64,000 bases of DNA from Dactylellina haptotyla (GCA_031310005.1 CM062382.1:1550001-1614000), one strand, 5' to 3'. Numbered from the stretch's first letter, positions 35,601-48,050 are shown. Numbers and translations: made by a program. Notes: a model not told the origin generated them from the letters alone.

Positions 35601-35740
35601 TTCCCGTTATGCATAAGCGACGCGTGAGGTTGTTGCGAAACAGGTGAATGCTGCATATGCTGCTGCGTTTGCTGCGTTTGCTGGAATTGCATCGGATCCA
35701 TCGAGGTGGGCATCATCATGTTGTTCGAGGAGGCGTCCAT
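32633..35740 (-). CDS. SWI1: SWI/SNF chromatin-remodelling subunit Swi1 (ARID protein)
   Basis: A single exon of 1,035 residues from the ATG at 35740, the first ATG in a frame that is open for a further 113 codons upstream. Residues 1-310 are Gln/Pro/Ser-rich, with a nine-residue-scale polyglutamine (CTG/CAG run at about 34,922-34,950). The ARID DNA-binding domain lies near 317-408: PNPDQFARSLQDFMQKRGTP, HLFPLYLQVQRFGGHRNV, NNQWASVAQSLQI. After a second disordered stretch, the C-terminal ~400 residues form a helical, armadillo-like region (LRSNNNTLDFMKDMIIFLSN, RGATVLRNLSM) typical of fungal Swi1 and fission yeast Sol1. The complex slides and evicts nucleosomes at regulated promoters. An intronless 3.1-kb frame contrasts with its intron-rich neighbours. 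Its start faces GRIM-19 across a shared 533-bp upstream region. Confidence 0.9.
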   Translation of the reverse strand: MDASSNNMMMPTSMDPMQFQQTQQTQQHMQHSPVSQQPHASLMHNGNARHPSPGFQTPSYHVNPVVPLKRARPREDSVNISPRQTAGVLPSSRSQTPQSSASQVSGGQMYHMYGAGNPNVPQRPLSATPSFIPQLGQGAPNNGTPSPIMQSQVYKTPNTGAIASTGQPPPKRMATQSPSPFSPANQQHIFLPQGSATSEHSATRSVTPHGFPPQPQHSPGFNAGFGVQPQRAFSPPNAPGASMNVPPNFPGNPQAQAMYSQLQRQQQQQQQQHKLIQQSTQMQGGQLIAHHGRNVPVSTLPGSHPNPNAKVTGRGAPNPDQFARSLQDFMQKRGTPIATLTPPMGDRQIHLFPLYLQVQRFGGHRNVTGNNQWASVAQSLQINTEVNPGIADQLAHVYQATLAPFEDAYRKSTQAQQTISMPGPNSGMASHSNMVKQPPLTSQSPTKQPQDPAVLSFPGSNPNGFQNSNASFPQNLPSNKAVPHVGAHSSFPPAVPSGVMQFNPNQMPNKGAPPTQQVAPGLPQQSDISQSGGNPVREKHDLHFKPKVRGLDTHGGVDVAVLSGIGTEIVHLRPTVPTFNELGIIDVHALTMSLKSGLQAEVRLALDTLVTVSVESQWSLSLKSCEDLVETLVDVAESEVLLLKDSVVELDDEPFFPPYEEVLRGCRQEANTLLAVPKVGSRPYELDRAADRLIAITTIFRNLSFFESNHDPLAESSVIKFVASVIDIMCNTKLLLRSNNNTLDFMKDMIIFLSNLSQSIILPGKQEALGLLRFILAFAPQPGPYSAGRSLPLFASYHPSIHRYLPPAVDSLAKLLVRDEPNRGFFKELFSAAPGTDRPWDILTRSFALAISPIPVADNVRMMLPQAVEARKPYLEQGMLAAEILSGIAAQEDYHLALSWLSSEDGFAHSLVRLVYFLSTQQQMIRPVGGRGSSYQDDGQPFSRVIQRGATVLRNLSMTSGGEGGYDGLLGSIETLNLLDNEADSLKNMFLAGMASKKEILFGALMNQSIDAKALNSMCEFTGFGGSYTEKDDVF

Positions 35741-36273
35741 CTTTTTTTGGGTCGTCAACGACGTGTCGGGCTCCCTGAGTATCTGTTTGGATTTGTGGTC
35801 TGTCTGTATCCTCCTATGGCTCTCTAGCTCCCACTCACTCACTCTCACTCTCACTCTCACTCTCTTTATATATATGTGTGTGTGTGTTCCTTCTTTTATT
35901 TTATTTCTATCTTTCTTGATGTGACGTTGGGAGTTGTGGAAACGAGTTGTGGGAGTGAAGTGATGGGAATTCTCAGGGAACAATTGCGAACTTATGTTTG
36001 ACAACACAACGACATTAGATTTCCCGCACAACTCGACATCCTCAATACCCAACTCGACCTTCAGTACTTCCGTAGTCAATTGACTAACCAGGTAAGTATA
36101 CTACTGTCTCTTTAGCTTACAAATCCTTATAACAGCTGATATCCACATTCGTAGGTGCGTTATTAACTGTGGAGCTACATATTCCTAGACAAACCCGACA
36201 CCGGCCCCTCTCCCGAAATCCACGCCTTACCAAGTAACTGTCAAATTATATGCATTATTAGCCCACGCGCGCC
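35741..36273. promoter_or_regulatory. Divergent upstream region of SWI1 and the GRIM-19 gene
   Basis: 533 bp between two start codons. It contains CTCACT repeats and alternating TA/TG at about 35,828-35,888, in the SWI1 leader. On the plus strand a possible leader intron for the GRIM-19 gene begins at GTAAGTATAC (36,092) and could end at TTCGTAG near 36,154. No TATA box was identified with confidence. Confidence 0.4.
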
Positions 36274-36889
36274 ATGTCCCAAGATTTACCTCCAGCTGGA
36301 GGGTATGGCCCAGTTCAATACAGGGTAGATTTCACCTCCGCCTTGCAATCATGCTCTATCGTTCACTCATAACTTATACGCTTTTCCTTACAGAGAAATC
36401 TCCCGCCTCGTGGCTTCCGTCCTTCTTTCTATATATTCGCCACACTTGCGGTGTGCTCTTGGGGTTTCTATCGCGTTATCGATGCTTCCCATGAGAAACG
36501 GTATGGCACTTCCGAACGCAAACGACAACAAAGCCCATCCAACTGACAACCAGCGTCAACAGTGAACTAGCTAGGGAGAAGAGATGGGCGCGTATCCACT
36601 TAACACCTGTCTTGCAGGCAGAAGAAGATAGAGACATGGTCCGACGAGTATGGGCTGGGGAACGGCGAGAAGAAATTCTGATGAAAGACGTCAAAGACTG
36701 GAAGTTCGGGAGTGTCTATCATACCGATAGGTTGGTTTCTCAGACTCACATTTAGCCTAGGTATCTTTCCCAGTCAACCTAACTTCTTCTCACAGGTTTA
36801 TTCGGCCATCATTTGTACCTACACCATCCCAGGTTACACCAGGTCTACCTCCCCACATAGTCCAAGACATTGGAACCAAGCAAACCTGA
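36274..36889 (+). CDS. NADH:ubiquinone oxidoreductase (complex I) subunit GRIM-19 / NDUFA13
   Basis: Four exons, 36274-36324, 36394-36500, 36563-36730 and 36796-36889, total 420 nt and encode 139 residues, the usual family length. The opening MSQDLPPAGGYGPVQYRRN matches the signature (D-x-P-P-x-G-G-Y-x-P). It is followed by NLPPRGFRPS, a single membrane segment (FYIFATLAVCSWGFYRVI, residues ~27-44) and a charged helix (RVWAGERREEILMKDVKDW), then VGSV-like FGSVYHTDRFIRPS. It is an accessory subunit in the membrane arm of mitochondrial complex I. Its presence agrees with an ascomycete that kept complex I. Introns are 62-69 bp with clear branch points. Confidence 0.93.
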
Positions 36890-37300
36890 TTTCCAAGATA
36901 AATACTCGCCAATCCTATGGTAATTCGGTGTCCTGAATATACCTTGTTCTGCTCGGTCCAATTTTCACAGTCCTGTAAAGCTGGGCTGAGTGGGCTAATC
37001 GGCTATATGAATCAGGCGTTACGTCTTGAGCGTATATAAGAATCCATTTTTCATGAATTATTTTGGCGAATTTCCTTGTTTATTTATCACTTATACTCTA
37101 CTCCAACTGAGTACCCCACTATCGACATTTCAGTCCATCAGATAGCTGAACTAATGGATTACAATAACATTCCTTTTTCTCTAGAAGTTGCCTCCACCAC
37201 TGGTTGGGATTAAATTCATATAATGCTTAAAATACCATACTAAACAAGATAAAGGCAACAACGAACCCAAGAAAGTTCTTATTTGAAAGTACCACGTGTT
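36890..37300. other. Convergent intergenic region
   Basis: 411 bp between the GRIM-19 stop and the glucosidase stop, with no gene seen. Confidence 0.5.
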
Positions 37301-39747
37301 CTACATGATCAAGCAGCTCACGTTTTTGAACATATCAAAATAAGTATCGTCTTCAAATGTCTGAGCAAATCGTTTTACTCCAGTGATTTTCAAAGCCTGG
37401 TTTCCGCTTCCATGCCACCATTTCAATGTTTGTGTCTCGTCCTCATATGCCCATCTCCCATCTGTGATTTCCACGTCGGGTCTATCCCTAGGGAAGTGAT
37501 GGAGGGGCACGAAAACCTCGGTCGGGGAGAGTTCAGTGGTTGAAGTAGCTGTAACAGTCAAAGAAAAAACAGACTGGGCGAGATTAAAACTATAATTTAA
37601 TACTTTCCCAGACACCTTCACCGGCACAGGGCGAATGAAAGCGTCAGCTGCCCTTGTTCCCATCGAAGAACCTATGGAAGTTGAGAGGCGTTCTGTTGAC
37701 ATCGGAGTGCTCGATAAAGCCCCTTTCAAAGAAGTTGAGTCGATGGTGTTAAGGGTATCTCTCGGAGTGTCATTATAAGGTTCCAAAGGTGGAGTCTCTA
37801 TGTTCTCCCTTTCAGGTGCCGTATCATCCCTGCCATATATACTTAAATCCTCCCCGTTCCATTGATCGCCCCACTGATGATTATTCTATGCAAATAACTC
37901 CATGAGCTAAAATAAAATGATACAAGAATCAGGACGAATAGCTCACCAGCGCACAATAATTCCACCATGTATATGATACTAATGAACCCTCAAGAGCAAA
38001 ATGATTCGCATCCGATGCTCGAGTTTGCGACGTGTAATCGCCTGTTCTATACGCATACTTATCATCCATATCATAAGGGATACCAATCTCAGAGAAGAGA
38101 CAGGGAGTCGGTCCAATGTTATCAAGTCCTTCCTGTTTCATAGCCGTAAGTTGTTCTTTCATTGAATTTCGAATGGCAGTTTCTCCGAATTTAACGGCGA
38201 ATGCCGGGGAAAGATATTTCCCTCGCAAAACACCCAATACATCAACGTTGAAAAATCTGTTCCTATCGAAATTATAAGCTTTAGGAATATGACTCAAATA
38301 GTCTATGCAGGCTTCTAATGTACCATTTCTTGGACATCAACGTCAGACCATCGTAATAGTGGGGGGCATATATTATCTTGCCCATCGATTTCGTTTCGTC
38401 GTCAAGAATGGGTGGTATTACCCAAACCGGAGGTTGTAGAAATAAGAAAGAGTTCTGATGTATGCTTCGAACCCCACAAGCCCAGTTCTTCCAGTGGCCC
38501 ATGAAATATTTATTGCAAAACACATTAGCATCGATCTGCTCTCCGGTAGGTGTTTTGCTAAAGTAATCGTCTCGCAGCAGCCTTTCCGTTGTAGCATCCC
38601 AAACACCATGCTGTGACCAGATACATTCGCCTAGCTTCCAACCGGGATCTCGTTTCCAGCCATATTTCGTATCATCATGGTTCGGATTCAACCAAGCCTG
38701 CGTTCCCTTGGGGTCAACGAGAACCTTACCAGTGCGGTAAGAGCCCATCGAGCCGAGTTCCCAGGTTTCAACCTCACAAGCCCGGCCGCTTGCCGTTAGA
38801 ATAGCCTGCCAAGCAGTTGGCGAAGTACCCTTTTGCAATTGTTGATCAATGGGGATCTTAGTTAAAGATTGGTACCCAATAAGACCATGATTTGGTTCGT
38901 TGAAAGATTCCCATCCAATCACAACAGTGTCTTCAAGGGAGCCAGTTTCTTTTATCCTTCTGGCAAGATGGAGTGTGGCATTTAGGTAGTGGGATTGTAG
39001 GTAGTCCTGGATATTCTGACCATTGATGATGGCCTTCGGAGCAAAATCTCGGCCAGCAAAGAATAGTGTGAACATGACCTGACAAACCATCCTTGTATAG
39101 TTCGTGGCCCATATCATTTTGGGGAACTCCGCTGGATTCGGATAGGTATTATGGACAAGGGCGGCTTCTGTGGTATCAAATGCTTCTGGGTTCAGACCAA
39201 CAGCATAAAGGGTCCACATGGGCGCACCGGAACCTCCAGAAAAGCGCGACCACTGCGCGAATAGTAAATATAAGGTGTTTTTAATTCGCATACGAGTCTT
39301 TAAACTTACTACATCTTGGTGCGGATCCATAAAGACATAAAATCCATACTGCCCTGCTTTCTTCAGAACGTCAATCGTGAATTTGATGTAGTCTTCGTCG
39401 TAAATACCTCTGGTATATAATATTAGAAAACCCCCAGAGATCAAATACAATAATGAACTAACTTACGGGCCTTTCGCCTCAAGAGCCTCCCATGTGTAAA
39501 GATACCTCAGAGTATTATAACCCCAATTTCTTAACCGACGGAAATGAGTATCTGCATCTTCAAGTGAGAATGGCCGGCCAACGAAAGAAACATTGTCGCC
39601 ATCGAAAAAATCATCTGATATATGAGACGGAACTGCCGGGTTTGCAGGGAATTTAGTGTCGGATGCAAGATTTACCCCTCGAAGTAATACCTCGCGCCCA
39701 TATCTGTCGCTAAACCGAGTGCCATCAATAGTCAAGCTCACGGGCAT
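37301..39747 (-). CDS. EGH1: GH5 (subfamily 12-like) steryl-beta-glucosidase, Egh1 / EGCrP2 type
   Basis: Exons 39747-39467, 39409-39310, 39252-38324, 38262-37947 and 37885-37301 give 736 residues. The N-terminus has the GH5 opening (GREVLLRGVNLASDTKFP). HQDVWSRFSGGSGAP follows. The acid/base Glu is in GWESFNEPNHG (near residue 245) and the nucleophile in CLFSEIGIPYDMDD (near 490); APHYYDGLTL lies between them. The last ~190 residues include a serine-rich linker and a beta domain ending with WWHGSGNQALKITG. This layout matches the fungal enzymes that hydrolyse ergosteryl-beta-glucoside and glucosylceramide (yeast Egh1, Cryptococcus EGCrP2). No signal peptide is seen, consistent with an intracellular enzyme. 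Introns are 57-61 bp; the second (39253-39309) is 57 nt without a stop in frame, so the frame reads through it. Confidence 0.92.
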
Positions 39748-40418
39748 ATCGTTCGAGATGCTATATATCTGGATTCTAGAGTTATACCACTCAGTTAAAC
39801 GCCATACTGGATACTACAACGTTAGCAAGGACCTACGTTATAAATATGGTGATTTGAGAGAACAACGTTCGATGACTCGCGGGGTATGGAGCAAGGCGCA
39901 ACCTTGATGGCATGCTAAGTGCAGGGAAATGCAAGGAAAGTAGCTTGCTTGGCGCCTGCAAATCGACTACTTGAACAACTCTACTAAAGCTAAAAAACAA
40001 TCTAGTCTTACTCCTCAAGATAAAATGCAGCTAATTAAGCATATACCAAAAATAATATTTCTAAATACTATAAAATATATCTATCCTGATATAAATACAG
40101 CTCTGCCATTTCGTGGAATTAAGAAATTTGGAAAGCTATTTCGGAAGTCTCTCATGATTTCTATTCAAAATATAACTTAGAAATTCAATTACATCGCTAT
40201 CGATATATTACTTCTCAGACGAGTAAGAGACACGATAGTAAATGGCAGAACCAATTTTTTCACGTGTAAAACATAATCCTGGATTCTATACGATTGATAG
40301 ACCGGAGAGACCAACACACACTTCTCTCTTTCTAAGTATATTTCAAATTGATGGCTGATTTACGATTTTCCTTCGTTACAGATTTTCAAGGTTATTTAGG
40401 CCAAAACAAGAGGTTTAT
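39748..40418. other. A+T-rich intergenic region
   Basis: 671 bp. From about 39,970 to 40,250 it is richer in A and T than its surroundings and carries a short open frame (39971-40180 +, lysine- and isoleucine-rich) with no recognised domain. This may be a decayed repeat fragment. The rest is upstream sequence of the glucosidase gene. Confidence 0.4.
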
Positions 40419-42056
<1,638 letters not shown>

Positions 42057-42406
42057 GATGTCGAGTAAGATTCGGAGGTTGTTTAATATTGTTGCTAAAT
42101 TACTGTCCTTGATGGTAATTTTAGGAGGTGTGGAGGGTTCAATATGAGTGTTCAAAGAATTTAAAATATTGCTGTATAAGAATTCTAGGCACGTACGTTT
42201 ACAGGACGACACGAAGCAAGCTTAAGCTTGCTTACCTAACCTAACCCAAGCTATTATACCAACACAGTTTATTTATTGATTGAGACCCAAATATTGAGCT
42301 CAACCCAGATAAACTGCTTCTGTGTTGGTCTGGGAACGAGACGAAGTTCAACCAAATTAAAACTACCAGGCGCAACACTCAACTACGACGAAATCGAAAG
42401 AGAAAT

Positions 42407-42438
<32 letters not shown>

Positions 42439-42556
42439 GGGTGGGTATAGAGAAGGTCTAAATTAAATAACAATATATATATATGTATATATATATTGTG
42501 TCTCACGGCTGTCTTTTCGCTTCTGGTCATTACGGCGAGCTATAGCACAGGCATAG
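42057..42556. other. Divergent upstream region of RPT3 and the phosphatase-like gene
   Basis: This contains a T8/A-tract at about 42,406-42,438 and a TATA-rich alternating run at 42,470-42,497. A first coding exon for the phosphatase-like gene may be hidden here but was not identified. Confidence 0.45.
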
Positions 42557-43058
42557 GGCCAGGACCTCAACCCACTAATTTCCAAGGTTGAAGATGGCCT
42601 CTATCTTGGTAATGCTGCGGCATCTTATCGAAAAGACATCTTGCATGAACACAATATCACATCTGTGGTTTCACTTACGAGTGGCAGATGGGTCTATTGG
42701 CAGCAGCCCCAGTACAAAGAAATTATTCCTGAAGGAAATCACCTTTATACATATACCGACTAATGATAGCGGGACACATGATATGCTTCCCGACCTTTCC
42801 TGTATCTGTGACCATATCAATAGTCACCAGGACAGCGAGATTTCCCACAACGTTCTTGTTCACTGCGATATAGGCATATTCCGGTCTTCCACGGTCGTAA
42901 TTGCTTATCTCATGAGAAGTCATGGTTGGAAGCTTGACAATACTCTAATTTTTCTCAAAGGGAAGCGGCGGATAAGGCCAAACGATAACTTTAGAGAGCA
43001 GTTGCGGGTCTGGGAAACAGTAAGGTATAATATTTGGTTTATTTTATATTCTTTTTAG
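42557..43058 (+). pseudogene. Dual-specificity phosphatase, frame-shifted and cut at the edge of the A+T-rich tract
   Basis: Two frames together show a DUSP fold. The first (from about 42,557, after a possible acceptor CATAG) reads ISKVEDGLYLGNAAASY, then HNITSVVSLTSGRWV, and stops at 42,761. The second (from about 42,744) reads IPTNDSGTHDMLPDLSCICD, then the active site LVHCDIGIFRSSTVV (HCx5R present), YLMRSHGWKLD, GKRRIRPNDNFREQLRVWE, and stops at 43,058. The change of frame lies near 42,745-42,752, where four extra bases relative to the family pattern would explain it; no intron fits. The 3' part passes directly into almost pure A/T sequence, so any last exon is missing or unreadable. A host gene recently damaged, or a sequencing error plus a real short gene, are both possible. 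Confidence 0.7.
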
Positions 43059-43204
43059 TTATTAATTTTGATAGGTTGTAATTTAAAATATAATATATAT
43101 ATTTCATTAATAATATATAATTTTAAAAAGGATATATGAAATATAAAACATTATTTTATTAATTTTAATAATTTTAATTTATAAATATATATATTAATGT
43201 AAAT

Positions 43205-43226
43205 TGTCACGATATAGGTCGTGACA
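43205..43226. repeat. Perfect 8-bp inverted repeat, possible LTR terminus
   Basis: TGTCACGA and TCGTGACA flank a 6-nt spacer. The outer TGTCAC start and the following non-A/T stretch (to about 43,255) look like the end of an old LTR from a family other than the one further right. Only this edge is legible. Confidence 0.4.
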
Positions 43227-44196
43227 GTGGTTAAGCGATAGGGCTTGCAAAATACTATATAACAATATATGCAAAACTTAAAAAGCTATTAATTAGAAAA
43301 ACTTTGTTTAAAGAGGTTTTATTTAGAGGGTTAAAAGTCTTATATGTTAATAATTATTAAATATATATATAACTTGAAATAAATTATATAATTAATATCT
43401 AATTTTATATTAAATAATCTAAATATTTATATAATTATTAAAATTTATATAATTATTTTATCTATTAAAAACCCTTATTTCTCTATATTAGTTTTAATAT
43501 TTTATTTAATTATTTATATAGTTCATTATTTAAAATGATTTATGTTTTAAAAAATAAATTTATTAAAATTTAATATTAATAGTAGAATTGTAATAAAATT
43601 ACTATATTTTTAAAATTTAAAATAATAAATATTTAATAATTAAATATTTAAAATTATTATATATAAATATAATATTTTTATTATAAATATATTTATATTA
43701 TACTTTATATTAATTATATATTTATTAAATATATATAATATTAAATTTTTAACTTTTATTTTAAATTTTATAATTTAATAATAATAATTTTATTAAATTT
43801 ATTTATTATAATTAAGATTTTATTATATATTTAATTTATTAATAAATTTTAAAATATTAGGATTTTTAAATAAAATTATAATTAATAATTTGGAAAAATA
43901 TTATAAGTATATTATATAATTTATATTTTTTATATTTTTTATATTAATTTATTTTATTTTTATAATATAAATTATATGTTTTGATATATTGTTTAATATA
44001 TTTTATTATTTTTAATTAAAAATATATTTTTTAAATTAATTTTTTAATTTTTTAATTAATTTTTTTAATTTTTTTAATACCTAAATATCTATAATTTAAA
44101 GTATTATAATATTAAAAAATAATCTATTATTAGAATTTTTTTATCAATATATAAAAAACTTTTTTAAAAAAAAATTAGGTTATTTATTATTTTATA

Positions 44197-44290
44197 CATC
44201 AGCAAAAAATTTGTTATATTAGACGACTGTAGTTGCATCAGCAAAAAAAATTTGTGGCCTAGCGGGCCTCCGAGGCCTAGCTAGGCTATA
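44197..44290. repeat. Short G+C-containing island with a direct repeat
   Basis: CATCAGCAAAAAA-type sequence occurs at 44,197 and again at 44,236. It is followed by a stretch rich in GGCC, CTAG and CCGAGG up to about 44,288. It stands out from the A/T surroundings and is probably a remnant of a different repeat; I could not assign it. Confidence 0.4.
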
Positions 44291-45047
44291 CTATAATATA
44301 TTTTTAATAGGTTTTGAAAAATTTTTAATATTTAATAGCTAATGTTATTAGATAATTAAAATTTTTTTTTAATATTATAATTATTTTTAAATTTTTAAAA
44401 ATATATAATATTTTATAAATTATATTATAATATAACCTTATTAAATTCTAAAAAATTTCTAATATTTAATAAATTATACTATACTATAGTCTAAAATAAT
44501 TTCTATTATAAAATAGATTTATTAAGTTTATAAAAATTAAAAATATTTTAAAAATATTATTAATATTAGGTATTAAATGATAAAAGATAAATATAAAATA
44601 ATAATAAATATATAATATATAATAATTAAAATTAAAATTATATTATTATTATTAAATTATATATTATTATATTATATAATATTAAAATATAAATAAATAT
44701 TAAATAATAAATACTTATTATTTACTACTTATTATTTAAAAATTTTTATTAATATAATATCTTATAATAATATTATAGCTAATTAAATATTAAAAAATGT
44801 TTTAATATACGATTTTACCAAATTTCAATAATATTATAATTAACTTTCAAAATAATAATTCTTAATATTTATAAACATAATATTAAAAATTTATATATAT
44901 ATATATACATATATATTAGTAAATTTTAAATTAAATAATAAATATCAAAAGTTTTATTTACTTGTTAAATAAATTATATGTTTATTTTTAATTTTTTAAT
45001 TTTATTTTTTTATATTTTAAAAATTATCCAAAAATGTAAGGATTACG

Positions 45048-45112
45048 TGTTAGGTCGTACAGGCCGGGTTCGCCCGTACCACTTTGTATATATATCTACA
45101 GAGCGGACTCGA
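45048..45112. repeat. Short G+C-containing island, possible LTR terminus
   Basis: It begins TGTTAGGTCGTACAGG and includes a near-palindrome around GTAC...CCGGG...CCCGTAC, ending near GGACTCGATAT. A TGTTAG start is common at fungal LTR ends. No partner copy was found in this window. Confidence 0.35.
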
Positions 45113-46204
45113 TATATTGTAATTTTAAATTATTAAATATTAATTTTATAAGTTCATACCTATATATAATTAATAATATTATTATAATTAAAGCTTTTAT
45201 ATGTTATTAATATTATTTTCTAATATCTTTAAAAAAATTTTATTTATTAATAATTATTAAATTTTAAAATTTATATTTTTAATAATTATAAAATTTTTAA
45301 TTTATAAAATTTTTATTATTATTATATATATTATATTATATATTATTATTTAAATCCAATTTCTTATATTTATATAAGTAGAATAACAATAACCTTCTTA
45401 ATAAAATATAAATTTATAATAAATAATAATAATAATTAAAATTGGTTTAAGTAGTTTATATTTTATTTATATATATAATTAAAAATAAATTATATTTTTT
45501 ATAATTTTATAAAGAAATTTTTAATAGAATTTTCGATTGTATTAAAGGTTATTTTATTAATTATAATAATAGTAATAGTTGTTATTTTATTTACAAAAAT
45601 TATAGATTTTATTATTTTATTTCTAAGATAAAAATATGATATTATCAAATTTATTATCAAATAATATATATAGTAGTTGGTGTAATAATATATATTTTAT
45701 TTTTATAAACTTAATAATTTTTATAAAAATAATAAAAATTATTAAAATTTAATTTTATTTAAATAATTATACATTTATTACAATATTAAAAATTTAATTA
45801 TTTTTTTAATTATTAATTTAAAAATAATAATTCCTATATAATTATATAAAAATTGTTTAAAAAGTTTATAAACATATAAAAAATAATATATTATTATTAA
45901 AAATTTTTAATAAAATTATATTTTTAATATTATTATAAAATTTTTTATATTTTTAAAAATAAATTAATTATAATATTTATATAATTTTTATAATTATTAT
46001 ATTATTTAAAAATATTAAATAAAATATTAAAAATTTTTAAAATTTCATATTAAAAATCTTTTTATAAAAACATAATTGACTCTTATAAAATTATAATTAA
46101 ATTATATATAAATTTTAATTATAATTATAATAATAATTATTATATTTAAAAATAAAAATAAATATAAACAAAATATATAATAGATTATAATAAAAATAAT
46201 AATA

Positions 46205-46306
46205 ATATATAAAATATATAAAATATATAAAATATATAAAATATATAAAATATATAAAATATATAAAATATATAAAATATATAAAATATATAAAATATAT
46301 AAAATA
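46205..46306. repeat. 9-bp minisatellite, about 11 units
   Basis: Tandem AAAATATAT units within A/T sequence. The open frame it produces on the minus strand (repeated Phe-Ile-Tyr) is an effect of the repeat and not a gene. Confidence 0.9.
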
Positions 46307-47220
46307 ATAATAAAAAATATATTTTAATAAAACTATACTAAACATTAACACCAATAACCTTATATTATTTTATAGATATAAAAATTAAAAATCATCTTTT
46401 ATATAATAATTATAATAAAATTAAATATATAAAAATTATTATTAAAATTTCTATTTTTACTTTAATTCTAATAGAAAAAAAATTATTATTATTATTTATA
46501 TTATAATTTTTTATATTATAATATAATTTATATATATAAAATTAATATTATTAAAAATAAATTCTTTATTATTTATAATAAATAATATATAAATTCTAAA
46601 ATAAACAATTAAATTTTAAAAATATAACGTTATTCATCTCCAATAATTACTTTTTATTTAATAAAAATAAAAATTAAATTAGAAAATAATTCAATTATAT
46701 TAATTTACAAATATAATTAAATTAAAATTAAAATTTTTATTTACTATTTAATTATATATAATATATTCTATATATTTAATATAATATTAAATTTTTACTT
46801 TATTAAAAATTAATTAAAAAATATTTTAATAATTTTTAAACTAAAATAGATTATTATCAAAAAGATAATTTTTAATCTTAAAATTTATATTTAATTTTAT
46901 TAAAAATTTTTATATATTTAATAATTATATTATATTATTAAAAATAAATAAAAACTAAAATATATTTATAAATAAATTTATAATAATAATTATATAAAGT
47001 AATATAATTATAAATAAATTTTTTATTAAAATTATTAACTTATTATATTAACATAGGAAATTAGGTTATATAAATTAAAAAATAATAAAAAAAATTATAA
47101 AATAAGTTAGAATTTTTGTATTTTTTTAAAGAAAATATAATTTTTTATATAAATTATATATATTAAAAAAGAATATAATATATTAATTATAAACTAATTT
47201 TTATTAAAAAACTATATTTA

Positions 47221-47547
47221 TGTCACAGACCACAAGTCTTAACAGTACAAATATTTGTACCTTACTTTGTACTATATTATTCTAAATTTTACTATTATAT
47301 TTTATATTTATAAACATATATTACTTATAATATATTTAATTATAAATAATACTTACCTATTTTATATTTTTAATTATAGTATAATATATTTATTTGTATA
47401 ATTATATATAAAAATATAAATAAATAAATATTAATATTTATATAATTATATATAAATATATAAATAAATAAATATTAATATTTATATAATTATATATAAA
47501 TATATAAATATATAAATATATAAATATATAAATATTTATTTTTAAGT
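47221..47547 (+). mobile_element. Left part of the interrupted 5' LTR of fossil copy B
   Basis: It starts TGTCACAGACCACAAG, the same start as the LTRs at 47,548 and 55,571, and follows the family LTR for roughly 170 bp. Then it contains a tandem-duplicated A/T segment (about 47,400-47,535, unit near 50 bp plus shorter repeats). It is cut by the insertion of copy A; the rest of this LTR continues at 56,074. Confidence 0.65.
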
Positions 47548-48050
47548 TGTCACAGACCACGAGTCTTGACAGTATAAATATCTGTACCTTGCTTTACGCT
47601 GCACTGTCCTGAGTTCTACTGCTGCACTTCGTATTTACAAATATATATTATTTTTAATATATTTGCCTATAAAGCCCACCTACCTATTTAATACTTTTAA
47701 CTATAATATAACATATTATTCTAGAACTCTAGTATCTAGAACTTTAGAATATCAGAATTTTAGAATTAAAATTTTAAAAACTTAGGAAATTATAATTATA
47801 TATATAAGATTATTGTTAGGACTGATAAAGTAGTTGTTATCTTTATTAATCAATTTAAATATAATTTAATATATTTAGTTATCTTTATTTTATTATTATT
47901 ATATACTCTAAGCAAACTATTTTTAATACCTCATAATCCTATATATACTTTTTATTAAAAAACTTAAATATTCTAAATAGAAAAAATTTTTTACATATTT
48001 TAATATTATATATTTATATCATTATATTAAATAATATATGAAGTATAATA
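47548..48050 (+). repeat. 5' LTR of copy A
   Basis: 503 bp. Its first ~160 bp keep more C and G than any other LTR in the window. It matches 55,571-56,073 base for base in layout and in length. Confidence 0.8.

Larger units (their letters stand above)
43059..47220. repeat. Extremely A+T-rich decayed repeat tract (RIP-like)
   Basis: About 4.2 kb that is nearly all A and T, with no open frame of note and no host gene. TpA steps dominate and C/G survive only in short islands. This is the composition expected of repeats mutated by RIP in Pezizomycotina. The islands at 43,205, 44,197-44,290 and 45,048-45,110 are listed separately. Confidence 0.75.

Noticed and set aside
37886-38323. Two or three separate small genes in the glucosidase region
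   Set aside because: The open frames join through 57-61-bp introns in phase into one GH5 enzyme with both catalytic glutamates.
46115-46354. Open frame of repeated Phe-Ile-Tyr on the minus strand
   Set aside because: It is produced by a 9-bp A/T minisatellite.
46205-47540. Tandem repeats as a CRISPR array
   Set aside because: These are plain A/T minisatellites without unique spacers, in a eukaryotic genome.
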